A stretch of 64,000 nt of DNA, taken from assembly GCA_009767595.1 (NCBI GenBank), contig VSDK01001598.1, positions 157,739-221,738 of the forward strand, in the 5' to 3' direction. A program made the position numbers and the translations under genes. The notes below the pieces were generated by a model that was given only the letters and a program-made list of their open reading frames with translations, was not told where the DNA came from and made no database searches. The DNA comes from Symbiodinium kawagutii (lineage: Eukaryota > Sar > Dinophyceae > Suessiales > Symbiodiniaceae). How positions within the stretch are numbered: position 1 is the first letter of the stretch; every line of letters starts with the position of its first letter. This document shows, in pieces, positions 53,693 to 60,999 of the stretch.

Positions 53693-55490
53693 TTATGTAA
53701 TTTTTATACAGTACACATATTAAATTTGTATTTAGGAGTGGTACACAGCTTGTACACAGTGCATGTATTTTTACGTGATTATCTGGATTGAAACCTCAAT
53801 CTAGCGGTACATAGACGATATATTTACATCGTAAGCAGTGTGGGCGCTTGAATATGGTTACCATTTGCATCACAATTGCACTCTGGAAGACCATGCTGGC
53901 AATGAAAAATCGTCCAAGTGTAGCTGCTTTCCCCCAAAAAATCCATAAGACATCGTGATTTTCCATTGCCAGGGGGGTCGTTCACCCGAGAGTACCTCAA
54001 ATTCTACCACGTGTTCGTCTTAAAGACAGGGGTGTTTCTTAAAATGGGGAAACCCAAAGCTATGGTTGGTTCCTGTAAAGGGTTACCTATAAACGGTTAA
54101 TAAACCCGAAAAAAGTAGTAAAAGGGGTTACCCATATTTAAGAACCCCCCCATTTTTATTGATCTGGTTACCCCAAACATTTGGTTGGTTTCTTACCTAC
54201 AAACGTTTTTTTTATTCAAAAATGGTTGGTTCCTATGAACCCCCAAAGCTATGGTTGGTTTCTTACCTATCAACGGTGAATAAACTGGATGATTTGGGGC
54301 CCCAATTCTGAGAAACCCCCAGAGCACGCCAGGAGGTGGCTGGCATCATCCATTGGTTTCACTACAAGCAGTTGCTTGGATCGCATACCTTCCAGCTACG
54401 GCGGGCAGAAATGGCGAGCTGGGTCAAGCAGTTAACCAACCGATCAATGATTTACTAGCTGGTCAATAGTGGTTAATAAGCAACAATAATGGATTAAAAT
54501 GGTTGGTAAGGTGAACTAGATTGGTGGGATAATGACTGTTGGGTAACTAGCTGGTTTAGCTGGTTAATAATAGGGGATGATAACTAACAATTATAGGGAA
54601 TATATACAAACTATATGGCTATGGGTCAATATTAATCAACCAATCATTGGGGGTAATGACCAACAATTTCATAGGGAAACAATGGTTAATGATGAGGGGA
54701 ACCAGGGGGACTAAGGGTTTTGACCCACAGCCAAATTTCCCAAGGTGCAGAAAGGTGATACGTTTACCGTTTCCATGGCGTCCCCAAGCAATAAAAGTGA
54801 ACAATTTCTACAGATGATACATCCAAATCTATAGAGTTGATACCTTTTTTGTTTGGCATGTGGCATGTATACTCATTAAGATATGTGTATAGGTGCAGAA
54901 TCATATCCTTACAGAACTCGAATAGCGGCTGGTTTGCTTCGATCTAGTTATTGTTCAGGGGTTCCTAAAACATTTGGGAGGCGGGGAACCACCCGTTGGT
55001 GACGTGGCAATCAAGATCACCAGTTGATGTTCACCCGGACTTGTACACAGCACCATACGTATATAAGGTCACCTTGGATTTAAATCCAAAAGTGGCTGAT
55101 TTCGGTCCAAAAGGTGAAACCATGCAAGAAACCAACAATAAACTAGAAACCTTGCAGCTATATAAATGTTTATCTCCTCTATATACAAAAAAAATCAGAA
55201 AAACATACATAAACAAACACGTGTATATGTATGTATGCATGTATTATCTGAATCTAAAAACCATATAAATTCATCAATATAAAAGATAAATGAATAAACA
55301 AATAAATGGATTGGTGGAGCAACTTTCAAATCTGCCAGATTTTCCACGACCCGGTCAGCTGGTACCTTTCACCTGGCGCAACGCTCAGGTTCGGCCACAC
55401 GGGTGTTGCCTTTGAGACGCGCTTGGCCAGCTATGCCTCGCCCAACCGGACACTGGCGTCCGAAAGCCCCAGGATCCAGGGCTGTCCATG
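41246..55490 (+). CDS. DNAAF3: Dynein axonemal assembly factor 3 (DNAAF3/PF22), partial, split into at least 12 small exons
   Basis: DNAAF3/PF22 acts in the cytoplasm to preassemble dynein arms for flagella. Exon pieces, in order, match its conserved blocks: [53 protein letters not shown] joined to [107 protein letters not shown] joined to [11 protein letters not shown] and PNRTLAS. Every junction chosen is phase-consistent. Donors are a mix of GT, GC and GA. The coordinates give the span, not a continuous reading frame. The N-terminal exon and everything after PNRTLAS were not found. Assignment rests on my memory of the family's sequence blocks. Confidence 0.82.
41399..41460 (+). repeat. TCC/GTT/TTC triplet tract
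   Basis: Runs of CTC, GTT and TTC triplets within the first located DNAAF3 intron. Confidence 0.9.
42027..42156. repeat. AT dinucleotide tracts
   Basis: Two TA runs (about 42,027-42,048 and 42,117-42,156) separated by ACATACA-type sequence. Confidence 0.9.
42232..42279 (+). CDS. DNAAF3: DNAAF3 exon
   Basis: Sixteen codons after [24 protein letters not shown]. The exon is followed by a GC donor (GCGGGC). Translating onwards gives AGPAGPAAP-type sequence that does not fit the family. Confidence 0.75.
42326..42490 (+). repeat. Family A element with internal duplication
   Basis: The right end (GATCCTTTTTGAGAAACAGC) and interior (GGTTGTTTACTTTAAATGAC) are clear. ATATTGGATG occurs twice, separated by about 45 bp of unrelated sequence. 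The left arm is decayed by a T run. Confidence 0.55.
43108..43216 (+). repeat. Family A inverted-repeat element
   Basis: ATATGGTGGCTTCTCAAGCC and CCCTATTTTGAGAAACCCCC, with GTTTATTACTGAAAAGGATC inside. Confidence 0.75.
43588..43641 (+). CDS. DNAAF3: DNAAF3 exon
   Basis: Eighteen codons after [25 protein letters not shown], ending before GTGGGG. It continues the preceding exon to give [14 protein letters not shown], the family's ExxARHxLxL block. Confidence 0.8.
44214..44318 (+). repeat. Family A inverted-repeat element
   Basis: ATTGGTTGTGTCTCAAAATA and CCCTATTTTGAGAAACCCAA; interior TTTATCACTATAAATGATTT. The outermost bases (ATTGG...CCAAT) extend the inverted repeat. Confidence 0.75.
44568..44676 (-). 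repeat. Family A inverted-repeat element
   Basis: TATATGGGTGTTTCTCAAAA and CCCATTTTTAGAAACCACCA, interior in reverse orientation (CCATTTATAGCAATAAACCC). Confidence 0.75.
44735..44845 (-). repeat. Family A inverted-repeat element
   Basis: CATATGGTGGTTTCTCAAAG and GGCTTGAGAAACACCCATAT. Only about 60 bp separates it from the preceding copy, in the same orientation. Confidence 0.75.
44961..45062. repeat. TA/CA dinucleotide tract
   Basis: Alternating ATATAT and ACACAC/ACATAC runs. Confidence 0.9.
45092..45295 (-). repeat. Family B inverted-repeat element with tail
   Basis: Core from TGGCTGTGGGTCAGTTCACC to ATTGACCCATAGCCATATAT (45,093-45,212), then the reverse-orientation tail TGGTATATCCCTATAGTTGC and ATTAACCAGCTAGTTAACCA. 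Confidence 0.75.
45392..45418 (+). CDS. DNAAF3: DNAAF3 micro-exon (27 nt)
   Basis: After [17 protein letters not shown], then a GC donor (GCGGTG). Joined to the next exon it reads [20 protein letters not shown], the family's xxERxExFLxxxGNxL block. Confidence 0.75.
46169..46202 (+). CDS. DNAAF3: DNAAF3 exon
   Basis: After [20 protein letters not shown] plus one base, before GTGAGC. Open frame continues as RERDC, so the donor could lie slightly further right. Confidence 0.7.
46880..46987 (+). repeat. Family A inverted-repeat element
   Basis: TTTGGTTGTTTCTCAAAATG and CCCTATTTTGAGAAACACCT; interior GTTTATTCTTATAAATGATT. Confidence 0.8.
47352..47452 (+). repeat. Family A inverted-repeat element
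   Basis: CGTGGTTTCTCAAAATATGG and ACCGTATTTTGAGAAGCACC; interior GGATTAGTACTATAGACAGT. Confidence 0.75.
47775..47794 (+). CDS. Possible DNAAF3 micro-exon (20 nt)
   Basis: Between GGCTCAG and GTCGGG. It completes the split codon of the preceding exon as Arg and adds SYVSEI, restoring phase 0 for the next exon. Too short to be sure. Confidence 0.25.
48389..48445 (+). CDS. DNAAF3: DNAAF3 exon
   Basis: Reads [19 protein letters not shown] before GTGAAC. It could start at 48,371 (adding LPVAGE). CATCATCCACC-type sequence runs up to it and GGTTGATAATTATGG-type follows for 700 bp. Confidence 0.7.
48678..48780. repeat. Family C inverted-repeat element
   Basis: AGTGGTTTCAAATGTTTCAA at the left, GGGGTTGTAACCACCAACCA at the right; interior TTATTAACAAATGGTTGGTT. 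Confidence 0.65.
49781..49840 (+). CDS. DNAAF3: DNAAF3 exon
   Basis: After [29 protein letters not shown], then a GC donor (GCCAGC). LxxLKFxxRDxL is one of the best conserved family blocks. Confidence 0.8.
50457..50502 (+). CDS. DNAAF3: DNAAF3 exon
   Basis: After [22 protein letters not shown] plus one base, before a GA donor (GAGTGC). GTGCGT two bases later is an alternative, but its phase does not fit the next exon. Confidence 0.65.
50513..50567 (+). repeat. GGTT tetranucleotide tract
   Basis: About 13 perfect GGTT units immediately after the donor of the preceding exon, an extreme case of G/T-rich intron start. Confidence 0.95.
50806..50846 (+). CDS. DNAAF3: DNAAF3 exon
   Basis: After GTCCCCAG: two bases, then [13 protein letters not shown], before a GA donor (GAGCAG). 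The frame stays open to a TAG at about 50,890, so translation past the donor would truncate the protein. Confidence 0.7.
51076..51099 (+). CDS. DNAAF3: DNAAF3 micro-exon (24 nt)
   Basis: Between TGCTCAG and [14 protein letters not shown]. Joined to its neighbours it gives [20 protein letters not shown], which has the spacing of the family's LWDxRLRxxLGxRYD block. Confidence 0.6.
51661..51746. repeat. Family C inverted-repeat element, shortened
   Basis: GTTGGTGGTTGTAACATCCT and AGGGGTGGTTCAACCAACCA; interior GGATGGTTGGTTGATGAGCT. Confidence 0.55.
52163..52362 (+). repeat. GAT triplet array
   Basis: About 200 bp of GAT/GAC triplets. It produces artificial poly-Met/Thr and poly-Ile ORFs on the two strands. 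Confidence 0.95.
52648..52773 (+). repeat. 63-bp tandem duplication
   Basis: Units at 52648 and 52711, each AGGGCTTATACTCTGATGCT...CCTAGGGGCGATCT, differing at two or three bases. Confidence 0.95.
53386..53448 (+). CDS. DNAAF3: DNAAF3 exon
   Basis: After [26 protein letters not shown] plus G, before a GA donor (GATCCA). The 88-codon ORF over it runs on into non-homologous sequence. Confidence 0.75.
53636..53697 (+). repeat. TATATG hexanucleotide tract
   Basis: ATATAC and then repeated TATATG/TATATGTA units. Confidence 0.9.
54028..54320 (+). repeat. Family A elements, nested or tandem
   Basis: Outer arms GGGTGTTTCTTAAAATGGGG and CCCAATTCTGAGAAACCCCC enclose three partly repeated interiors (AAAGCTATGGTTGGTT occurs twice). 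It ends 12 bp before the acceptor of the next DNAAF3 exon. Confidence 0.6.
54333..54370 (+). CDS. DNAAF3: DNAAF3 exon
   Basis: After [19 protein letters not shown] plus two bases, before GTTGCT. Joined to the next exon it reads [15 protein letters not shown], the family's WRxTGVAFExR block. Confidence 0.75.
54412..54733 (+). repeat. Family B composite element
   Basis: Starts TGGCGAGCTGGGTCAAGCAG, has an inner start TGGCTATGGGTCAATATTAA at 54,616, and ends GGGTTTTGACCCACAGCCAA. It looks like two units sharing one right end. Confidence 0.75.
55389..55490 (+). CDS. DNAAF3: DNAAF3 exon
   Basis: After [27 protein letters not shown], then TLASESP..., ending before a classical donor GTGAGT. This is the most diagnostic exon (TGVAFExR...PNRTLAS). 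The family usually continues with a GYWGDI block, which I did not find downstream. Confidence 0.8.
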
Positions 55491-55639
55491 GTGAGTGATG
55501 GGGAAATGATGGTTTTTATAGGGAAAATGATGGTTTTTCCCCAAACAGGTTTACCTGTATGGGGTTCTTACTCCTTTCAAAAGGGTTGCTTACCTTGGTC
55601 GGATGATTTTGCCTGTGTCTCCGGGCTTGCGTCCTTTGG

Positions 55640-57822
55640 TCGCATGATTTCCTTCACTTGTCTCCCATGTGTCTTTCATTTGTCGACCACTTGTTTTCCA
55701 CTCTGGGCCAGCTTGGTCGCATGATTTCCCTTCACTTGTCTCCCATGTGTCTTTCATTTGTCGACCACTTGTTTTCCACTCTGGGCCAGCTTGGTCGCAT
55801 GATTTCCCTTCACTTGTCTCCCATGTGTCTTTCATTTGTCGACCACTTGTTTTCCACTCTGGGCCAGCTTGGTCGCATGATTTCCCTTCACTTGTCTCCC
55901 ATGTGTCTTTCATTTGTCGACCACTTGTTTTCCACTCTGGGCCAGCTTGGTCGCATGATTTCCCTTCACTTGTCTCCCATGTGTCTTTCATTTGTCGACC
56001 ACTTGTTTTCCACTCTGGGCCAGCTTGGTCGCATGATTTCCCTTCACTTGTCTCCCATGTGTCTTTCATTTGTCGACCACTTGTTTTCCACTCTGGGCCA
56101 GCTTGGTCGCATGATTTCCCTTCACTTGTCTCCCATGTGTCTTTCATTTGTCGACCACTTGTTTTCCACTCTGGGCCAGCTTGGTCGCATGATTTCCCTT
56201 CACTTGTCTCCCATGTGTCTTTCATTTGTCGACCACTTGTTTTCCACTCTGGGCCAGCTTGGTCGCATGATTTCCCTTCACTTGTCTCCCATGTGTCTTT
56301 CATTTGTCGACCACTTGTTTTCCACTCTGGGCCAGCTTGGTCGCATGATTTCCCTTCACTTGTCTCCCATGTGTCTTTCATTTGTCGACCACTTGTTTTC
56401 CACTCTGGGCCAGCTTGGTCGCATGATTTCCCTTCACTTGTCTCCCATGTGTCTTTCATTTGTCGACCACTTGTTTTCCACTCTGGGCCAGCTTGGTCGC
56501 ATGATTTCCCTTCACTTGTCTCCCATGTGTCTTTCATTTGTCGACCACTTGTTTTCCACTCTGGGCCAGCTTGGTCGCATGATTTCCCTTCACTTGTCTC
56601 CCATGTGTCTTTCATTTGTCGACCACTTGTTTTCCACTCTGGGCCAGCTTGGTCGCATGATTTCCCTTCACTTGTCTCCCATGTGTCTTTCATTTGTCGA
56701 CCACTTGTTTTCCACTCTGGGCCAGCTTGGTCGCATGATTTCCCTTCACTTGTCTCCCATGTGTCTTTCATTTGTCGACCACTTGTTTTCCACTCTGGGC
56801 CAGCTTGGTCGCATGATTTCCCTTCACTTGTCTCCCATGTGTCTTTCATTTGTCGACCACTTGTTTTCCACTCTGGGCCAGCTTGGTCGCATGATTTCCC
56901 TTCACTTGTCTCCCATGTGTCTTTCATTTGTCGACCACTTGTTTTCCACTCTGGGCCAGCTTGGTCGCATGATTTCCCTTCACTTGTCTCCCATGTGTCT
57001 TTCATTTGTCGACCACTTGTTTTCCACTCTGGGCCAGCTTGGTCGCATGATTTCCCTTCACTTGTCTCCCATGTGTCTTTCATTTGTCGACCACTTGTTT
57101 TCCACTCTGGGCCAGCTTGGTCGCATGATTTCCCTTCACTTGTCTCCCATGTGTCTTTCATTTGTCGACCACTTGTTTTCCACTCTGGGCCAGCTTGGTC
57201 GCATGATTTCCCTTCACTTGTCTCCCATGTGTCTTTCATTTGTCGACCACTTGTTTTCCACTCTGGGCCAGCTTGGTCGCATGATTTCCCTTCACTTGTC
57301 TCCCATGTGTCTTTCATTTGTCGACCACTTGTTTTCCACTCTGGGCCAGCTTGGTCGCATGATTTCCCTTCACTTGTCTCCCATGTGTCTTTCATTTGTC
57401 GACCACTTGTTTTCCACTCTGGGCCAGCTTGGTCGCATGATTTCCCTTCACTTGTCTCCCATGTGTCTTTCATTTGTCGACCACTTGTTTTCCACTCTGG
57501 GCCAGCTTGGTCGCATGATTTCCCTTCACTTGTCTCCCATGTGTCTTTCATTTGTCGACCACTTGTTTTCCACTCTGGGCCAGCTTGGTCGCATGATTTC
57601 CCTTCACTTGTCTCCCATGTGTCTTTCATTTGTCGACCACTTGTTTTCCACTCTGGGCCAGCTTGGTCGCATGATTTCCCTTCACTTGTCTCCCATGTGT
57701 CTTTCATTTGTCGACCACTTGTTTTCCACTCTGGGCCAGCTTGGTCGCATGATTTCCCTTCACTTGTCTCCCATGTGTCTTTCATTTGTCGACCACTTGT
57801 TTTCCACTCTGGGCCAGCTTGG
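55640..57822. repeat. 78-bp minisatellite, 28 units
   Basis: The first unit (77 bp) lacks one C. The following 27 units of exactly 78 bp appear identical. Each starts TCGCATGATTTCCCTTCACT and ends CACTCTGGGCCAGCTTGG. Because 78 is a multiple of three, three frames are open over more than 700 codons each (26-residue repeats such as KDTWETSEGKSCDQAG on the - strand). These are most simply repeat artefacts. The array starts 150 bp after a DNAAF3 donor. Confidence 0.95.
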
Positions 57823-57928
57823 TCGCATGATTTCCTTCATTTGTCTCCCACTTCTCCTTCATTTGTCTTCCACTCTGGTCTCCCACTCTGGGTCCACTTG
57901 GTCGCATGATTTCCTTTACTTGTCTCCC
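57823..57928. repeat. Diverged edge of the minisatellite
   Basis: Units here have TTCATTTGTCTCCCACTTCT and CTGGGTCCACTTGGTCGCAT, clearly diverged from the homogeneous core, and run into the assembly gap. Confidence 0.85.
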
Positions 57929-58243
57929 NNNNNNNNNNNNNNNNNNNNNNNNNNNNNNNNNNNNNNNNNNNNNNNNNNNNNNNNNNNNNNNNNNNNNNNN
58001 NNNNNNNNNNNNNNNNNNNNNNNNNNNNNNNNNNNNNNNNNNNNNNNNNNNNNNNNNNNNNNNNNNNNNNNNNNNNNNNNNNNNNNNNNNNNNNNNNNNN
58101 NNNNNNNNNNNNNNNNNNNNNNNNNNNNNNNNNNNNNNNNNNNNNNNNNNNNNNNNNNNNNNNNNNNNNNNNNNNNNNNNNNNNNNNNNNNNNNNNNNNN
58201 NNNNNNNNNNNNNNNNNNNNNNNNNNNNNNNNNNNNNNNNNNN
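57929..58243. other. Assembly gap (315 N)
   Basis: Undetermined bases inside the tandem array. True array length is unknown, and ORFs drawn through the gap are meaningless. Confidence 1.
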
Positions 58244-58866
58244 TCCTACTCTGGGTCCACTTGGTCGCATGATTTCCTGTTCTTGTCTGCCATTTGTCCT
58301 TCATTTGTCTCCCCTTTCTCTCCTACTCCGGGTCCACTTGGTCGCATGATTTCCTGTACTTGTCTCCCATTTGTCCTTCATTTGTCTCCCCTTTCTCTCC
58401 GACTCTGGGTCCACTTGGTCGCATTATTTCTTGTATTTGTCTCCCATTTGTCCTTCATTGGTCTCTTGCTTCTCCCACTCTGGGTCCACTTGGTCACATG
58501 ATTTCCTGTACTTGTCTCCCATTTGTCCTTCATTTGTCTCCCGCTTGTCTCCCAGCCTGGGCGCATGGTTTCCGCCACGTGTGTCTCATTGTTTTCATTT
58601 GTCTCCCGCTTATCTCCCACTCTGGTTGGTCGCGTGATTTTTCGCACTTGTTTCCCACTTGTCTTTAATTTGTCTCCCGTGTCTCCTCTGGGTCCAGTTG
58701 GTCGCGTATTTTTCGCACTTGTCTCCCATATGTCTTTTATTTGTCTCTTACTTTTCTAGTCTACCGCTCTTGGTCTGGTTGGTCGTATGATTCCCTTCAC
58801 TTGTCTCCCATCTGTCTTTCATTTGTCTCCCACTTGTCTCCCACTCTGGGTCCGGTTGGTTGCATT
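58244..58866. repeat. Diverged minisatellite units after the gap
   Basis: About eight degenerate units sharing GGTCCACTTGGTCGCATGAT, CTTGTCTCCCATTTGTCCTT and CATTTGTCTCCC. Divergence grows to the right. Confidence 0.85.
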
Positions 58867-59899
58867 GTTTCCATCAGGTAAACTATCAGCATTGAGATAT
58901 TCTAACGTTTATCATTTCCTGTTTGGGGTCAACGCTGGTATAATTAGTGGGGAAACCATAGGATTTAATAGGGAATCCATGGGAGTTTCTATGGTGAATG
59001 ATATTTTTTATAGGGAAGCCCCGGGATTTTCTATGGTGAATGATAGTGAAATGAGCGTTTCATGGTGATTGAGTGATGGTTGGATGATGGTCAAGTGGTG
59101 GTGAAATGATGGGATGTTGGCTAATGGTTACTGTAACTAACGATGGTTGATTGCAACTGGGAATGCAAGGGTTAAAGATGGGACCAATAATGGCAGATGA
59201 TGCGTTAAATGATGGCGAAATGATGGCGAAATGATGGTAAGTGATGGTTGGATGAAGGCGAATGATGGGTAACCACCCATTGGGCCGGAACGTGGTTTAA
59301 GCATCATTGTCAATATAGTCATGGTTTGAATCATCACGAACTGAGTGGAGCAAACATGGGCAGAATCATTGCGAAGGTGATGCTCGATACTTGACACTCA
59401 AACAACTATGCCCTTTCAGCAACAACTGATACAGACAATCAGCAATTGTAGCGATATGACATGATACACGAACAAGAACCAACAAAAAGAAACATGGATA
59501 CAACGAGGAGTCACTGTTGCATAACACAGTCAGGCTTGGTAGAAGGGGCTGGGGTCATGGCAAAAACGATGGGATCAGCACAGGAAGGATGATAATGTAA
59601 AAGGTTCCAGTGGTGGCACTTTATAGCAACTTATGCTAAGAGTACTTCCATGGTACGACATGGTCGTCATCAAGACTCAATGGTCAAGCCAAAAACTATG
59701 GTATCCACAAGGACTTGTTTTCATCGCTGTGTGGATGATTTGTCGTTCCAACAAGAGCATGGGCCGAGCCATCAAAAGTGTACCGCAAAAAGAGGCAAGG
59801 AAAACCCACCAATTTTGGGGAAAGCAATGAACAAATTCTGCTTGTTCAGGGTCTGCCTTGCCAAGTCTCTGTGACGTTCTGCGGCCATTTCTGCTCTAG

Positions 59900-59941
59900 C
59901 TCGCTGCCGAGATCAACGAGCTTCGCTTCTGGTGGGACTGA
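59900..59941 (+). CDS. Candidate terminal exon
   Basis: After TGCTCTAG the frame reads LAAEINELRFWWD and then TGA. It is helix-like and GC-rich against an AT-rich background. It lies between the last DNAAF3 exon and the J-domain exon, so it might end DNAAF3, but nothing else supports this. Confidence 0.2.
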   Translation, partial: LAAEINELRFWWD

Positions 59942-59982
59942 AAAATCTATGGGAAGAAATGCCTTTGTAAGGCGAAAGCGAT

Positions 59983-60498
59983 CTAGAAACTTCCTTTCAG
60001 AAATTGCGTTTGTTTTACTGACTCATCATTGAAATTTCCGCGACGGAAACAAGCAGTAGAGGAACCATACAGCAGATTCCTAGTGACAATTCGCAAAGCT
60101 GCATCTTTGAGAGTTTGACCGTGTTCAATTGTGTTCATTGCTTTCTCGTTTTGAGCGAAATTCCTATCCTCAGTCTTACAGCAGCGAACAAGATATTGGA
60201 AGTCGTTAGTCGCAAAACTAATTATCCCATCCACCGAACAGGAACTCACCCCAACTTGTGAAACCCCAGGAGCATTGATTGTTGGATTTGGTTTGGAACT
60301 GTTGTACTGGATCAGGGATACCCCCAGGGCCCATGGGGTCCTACCATAAATCAACTCGCAAGAATCGGCAAAATGCCTGGATCGCAGTCCCTCCAATTTT
60401 CTCAGCGGCTGAAGTTCGGTTGATTTGTTTCCCAGTCCTGAGCGATGTCCGGAAGAAATCGTGTGCAGATGACCTGAACATGTATAGCAATATATCAT
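59983..60498 (-). CDS. Hypothetical ORF, about 171 residues
   Basis: The longest non-repetitive ORF outside the LINE (first ATG at 60498). It has mixed composition and passages such as SFATNDFQYLVRCCKTEDRN. It is antisense to the flanking genes and has no domain I recognise. It may be chance, or a remnant of an inserted element. Confidence 0.25.
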   Translation of the reverse strand: MIYCYTCSGHLHTISSGHRSGLGNKSTELQPLRKLEGLRSRHFADSCELIYGRTPWALGVSLIQYNSSKPNPTINAPGVSQVGVSSCSVDGIISFATNDFQYLVRCCKTEDRNFAQNEKAMNTIEHGQTLKDAALRIVTRNLLYGSSTACFRRGNFNDESVKQTQFLKGSF

Positions 60499-60552
60499 TG
60501 TTGATTCTTTGTACAAGATTCATCAAGCACATTCGTTAGCAGCAATAATCAG

Positions 60553-60604
60553 CCACCAGAATCATCCGCGAAAATCGTCCACCAGAATCATCCGCGAAAA
60601 TCGT
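60553..60604 (+). repeat. 26-bp tandem duplication
   Basis: CCACCAGAATCATCCGCGAA plus AATCGT occurs twice, then breaks into ACCATCATCAACCATT before the J-domain exon. Confidence 0.9.
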
Positions 60605-60643
60605 CCACCATCATCAACCATTACACCTCATCATCTTCATCAG

Positions 60644-60820
60644 GTTCCCGGACTCATCCACGGCCATGGCCGCCATGGCGGCCCCCTGGCGTCCCTGGTG
60701 CCGGACGCTCGTGACCCTGACGCGGCCGTGCTTGGCGGCGCGCGACGCCTACAGCGTCATGGGCTTGGACCGAGGAGCTACGCAGCAGGAGGTGAAGGAA
60801 CGCTTCCGGCACCTGGCCAA
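60644..60820 (+). CDS. J-domain (DnaJ/HSP40) protein, 5' exon
   Basis: The J-domain stimulates Hsp70 ATPase. From ATG 60666 the frame reads MAAMAAPWRPWCRTLVTLTR, then PCLAARDAYSVMGLDRGATQ and QEVKERFRHLAK. DxYxVxGLxRGATxxEVKxRFRxLAK is helix I and the start of helix II. The HPD motif should follow in the next exon. The Arg-rich start, free of acidic residues up to the J-domain, suggests a mitochondrial presequence. The frame is open upstream to an acceptor (CATCAG), so the ATG could be internal. A GC donor (GCCACT) fits the end. Downstream exons were not found. Confidence 0.7.
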
Positions 60821-60879
60821 GCCACTCGAAACCGAAGCTGGGGACGTGGGATGGGACGGAAGATGGTTGGATGGGTTGG

Positions 60880-60920
60880 ATGGTTGGTTGGTTGGTTGGA
60901 TGGTTGCTTGGTTGGTTAGT
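60880..60920 (+). repeat. GGTT/GGAT tract after the J-domain exon
   Basis: GATGGTTGGATGGGTTGGAT and GGTTGGTTGG runs; G/T-rich intron start. Confidence 0.85.
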
Positions 60921-60999
60921 AAGCCTTGATAAGCAACAAGTACAGGGATATACCAGCGAACAACTGGTTGGTTGGATGGGTTGGTTGGGCTTGGTCATT

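Noticed and set aside
55658-58501. Very long ORFs (947, 746 and 731 codons) over 55.6-58.5 kb
   Set aside because: They are three frames of the same 78-bp repeat, and one runs through the N gap. No non-repetitive domain is attached.
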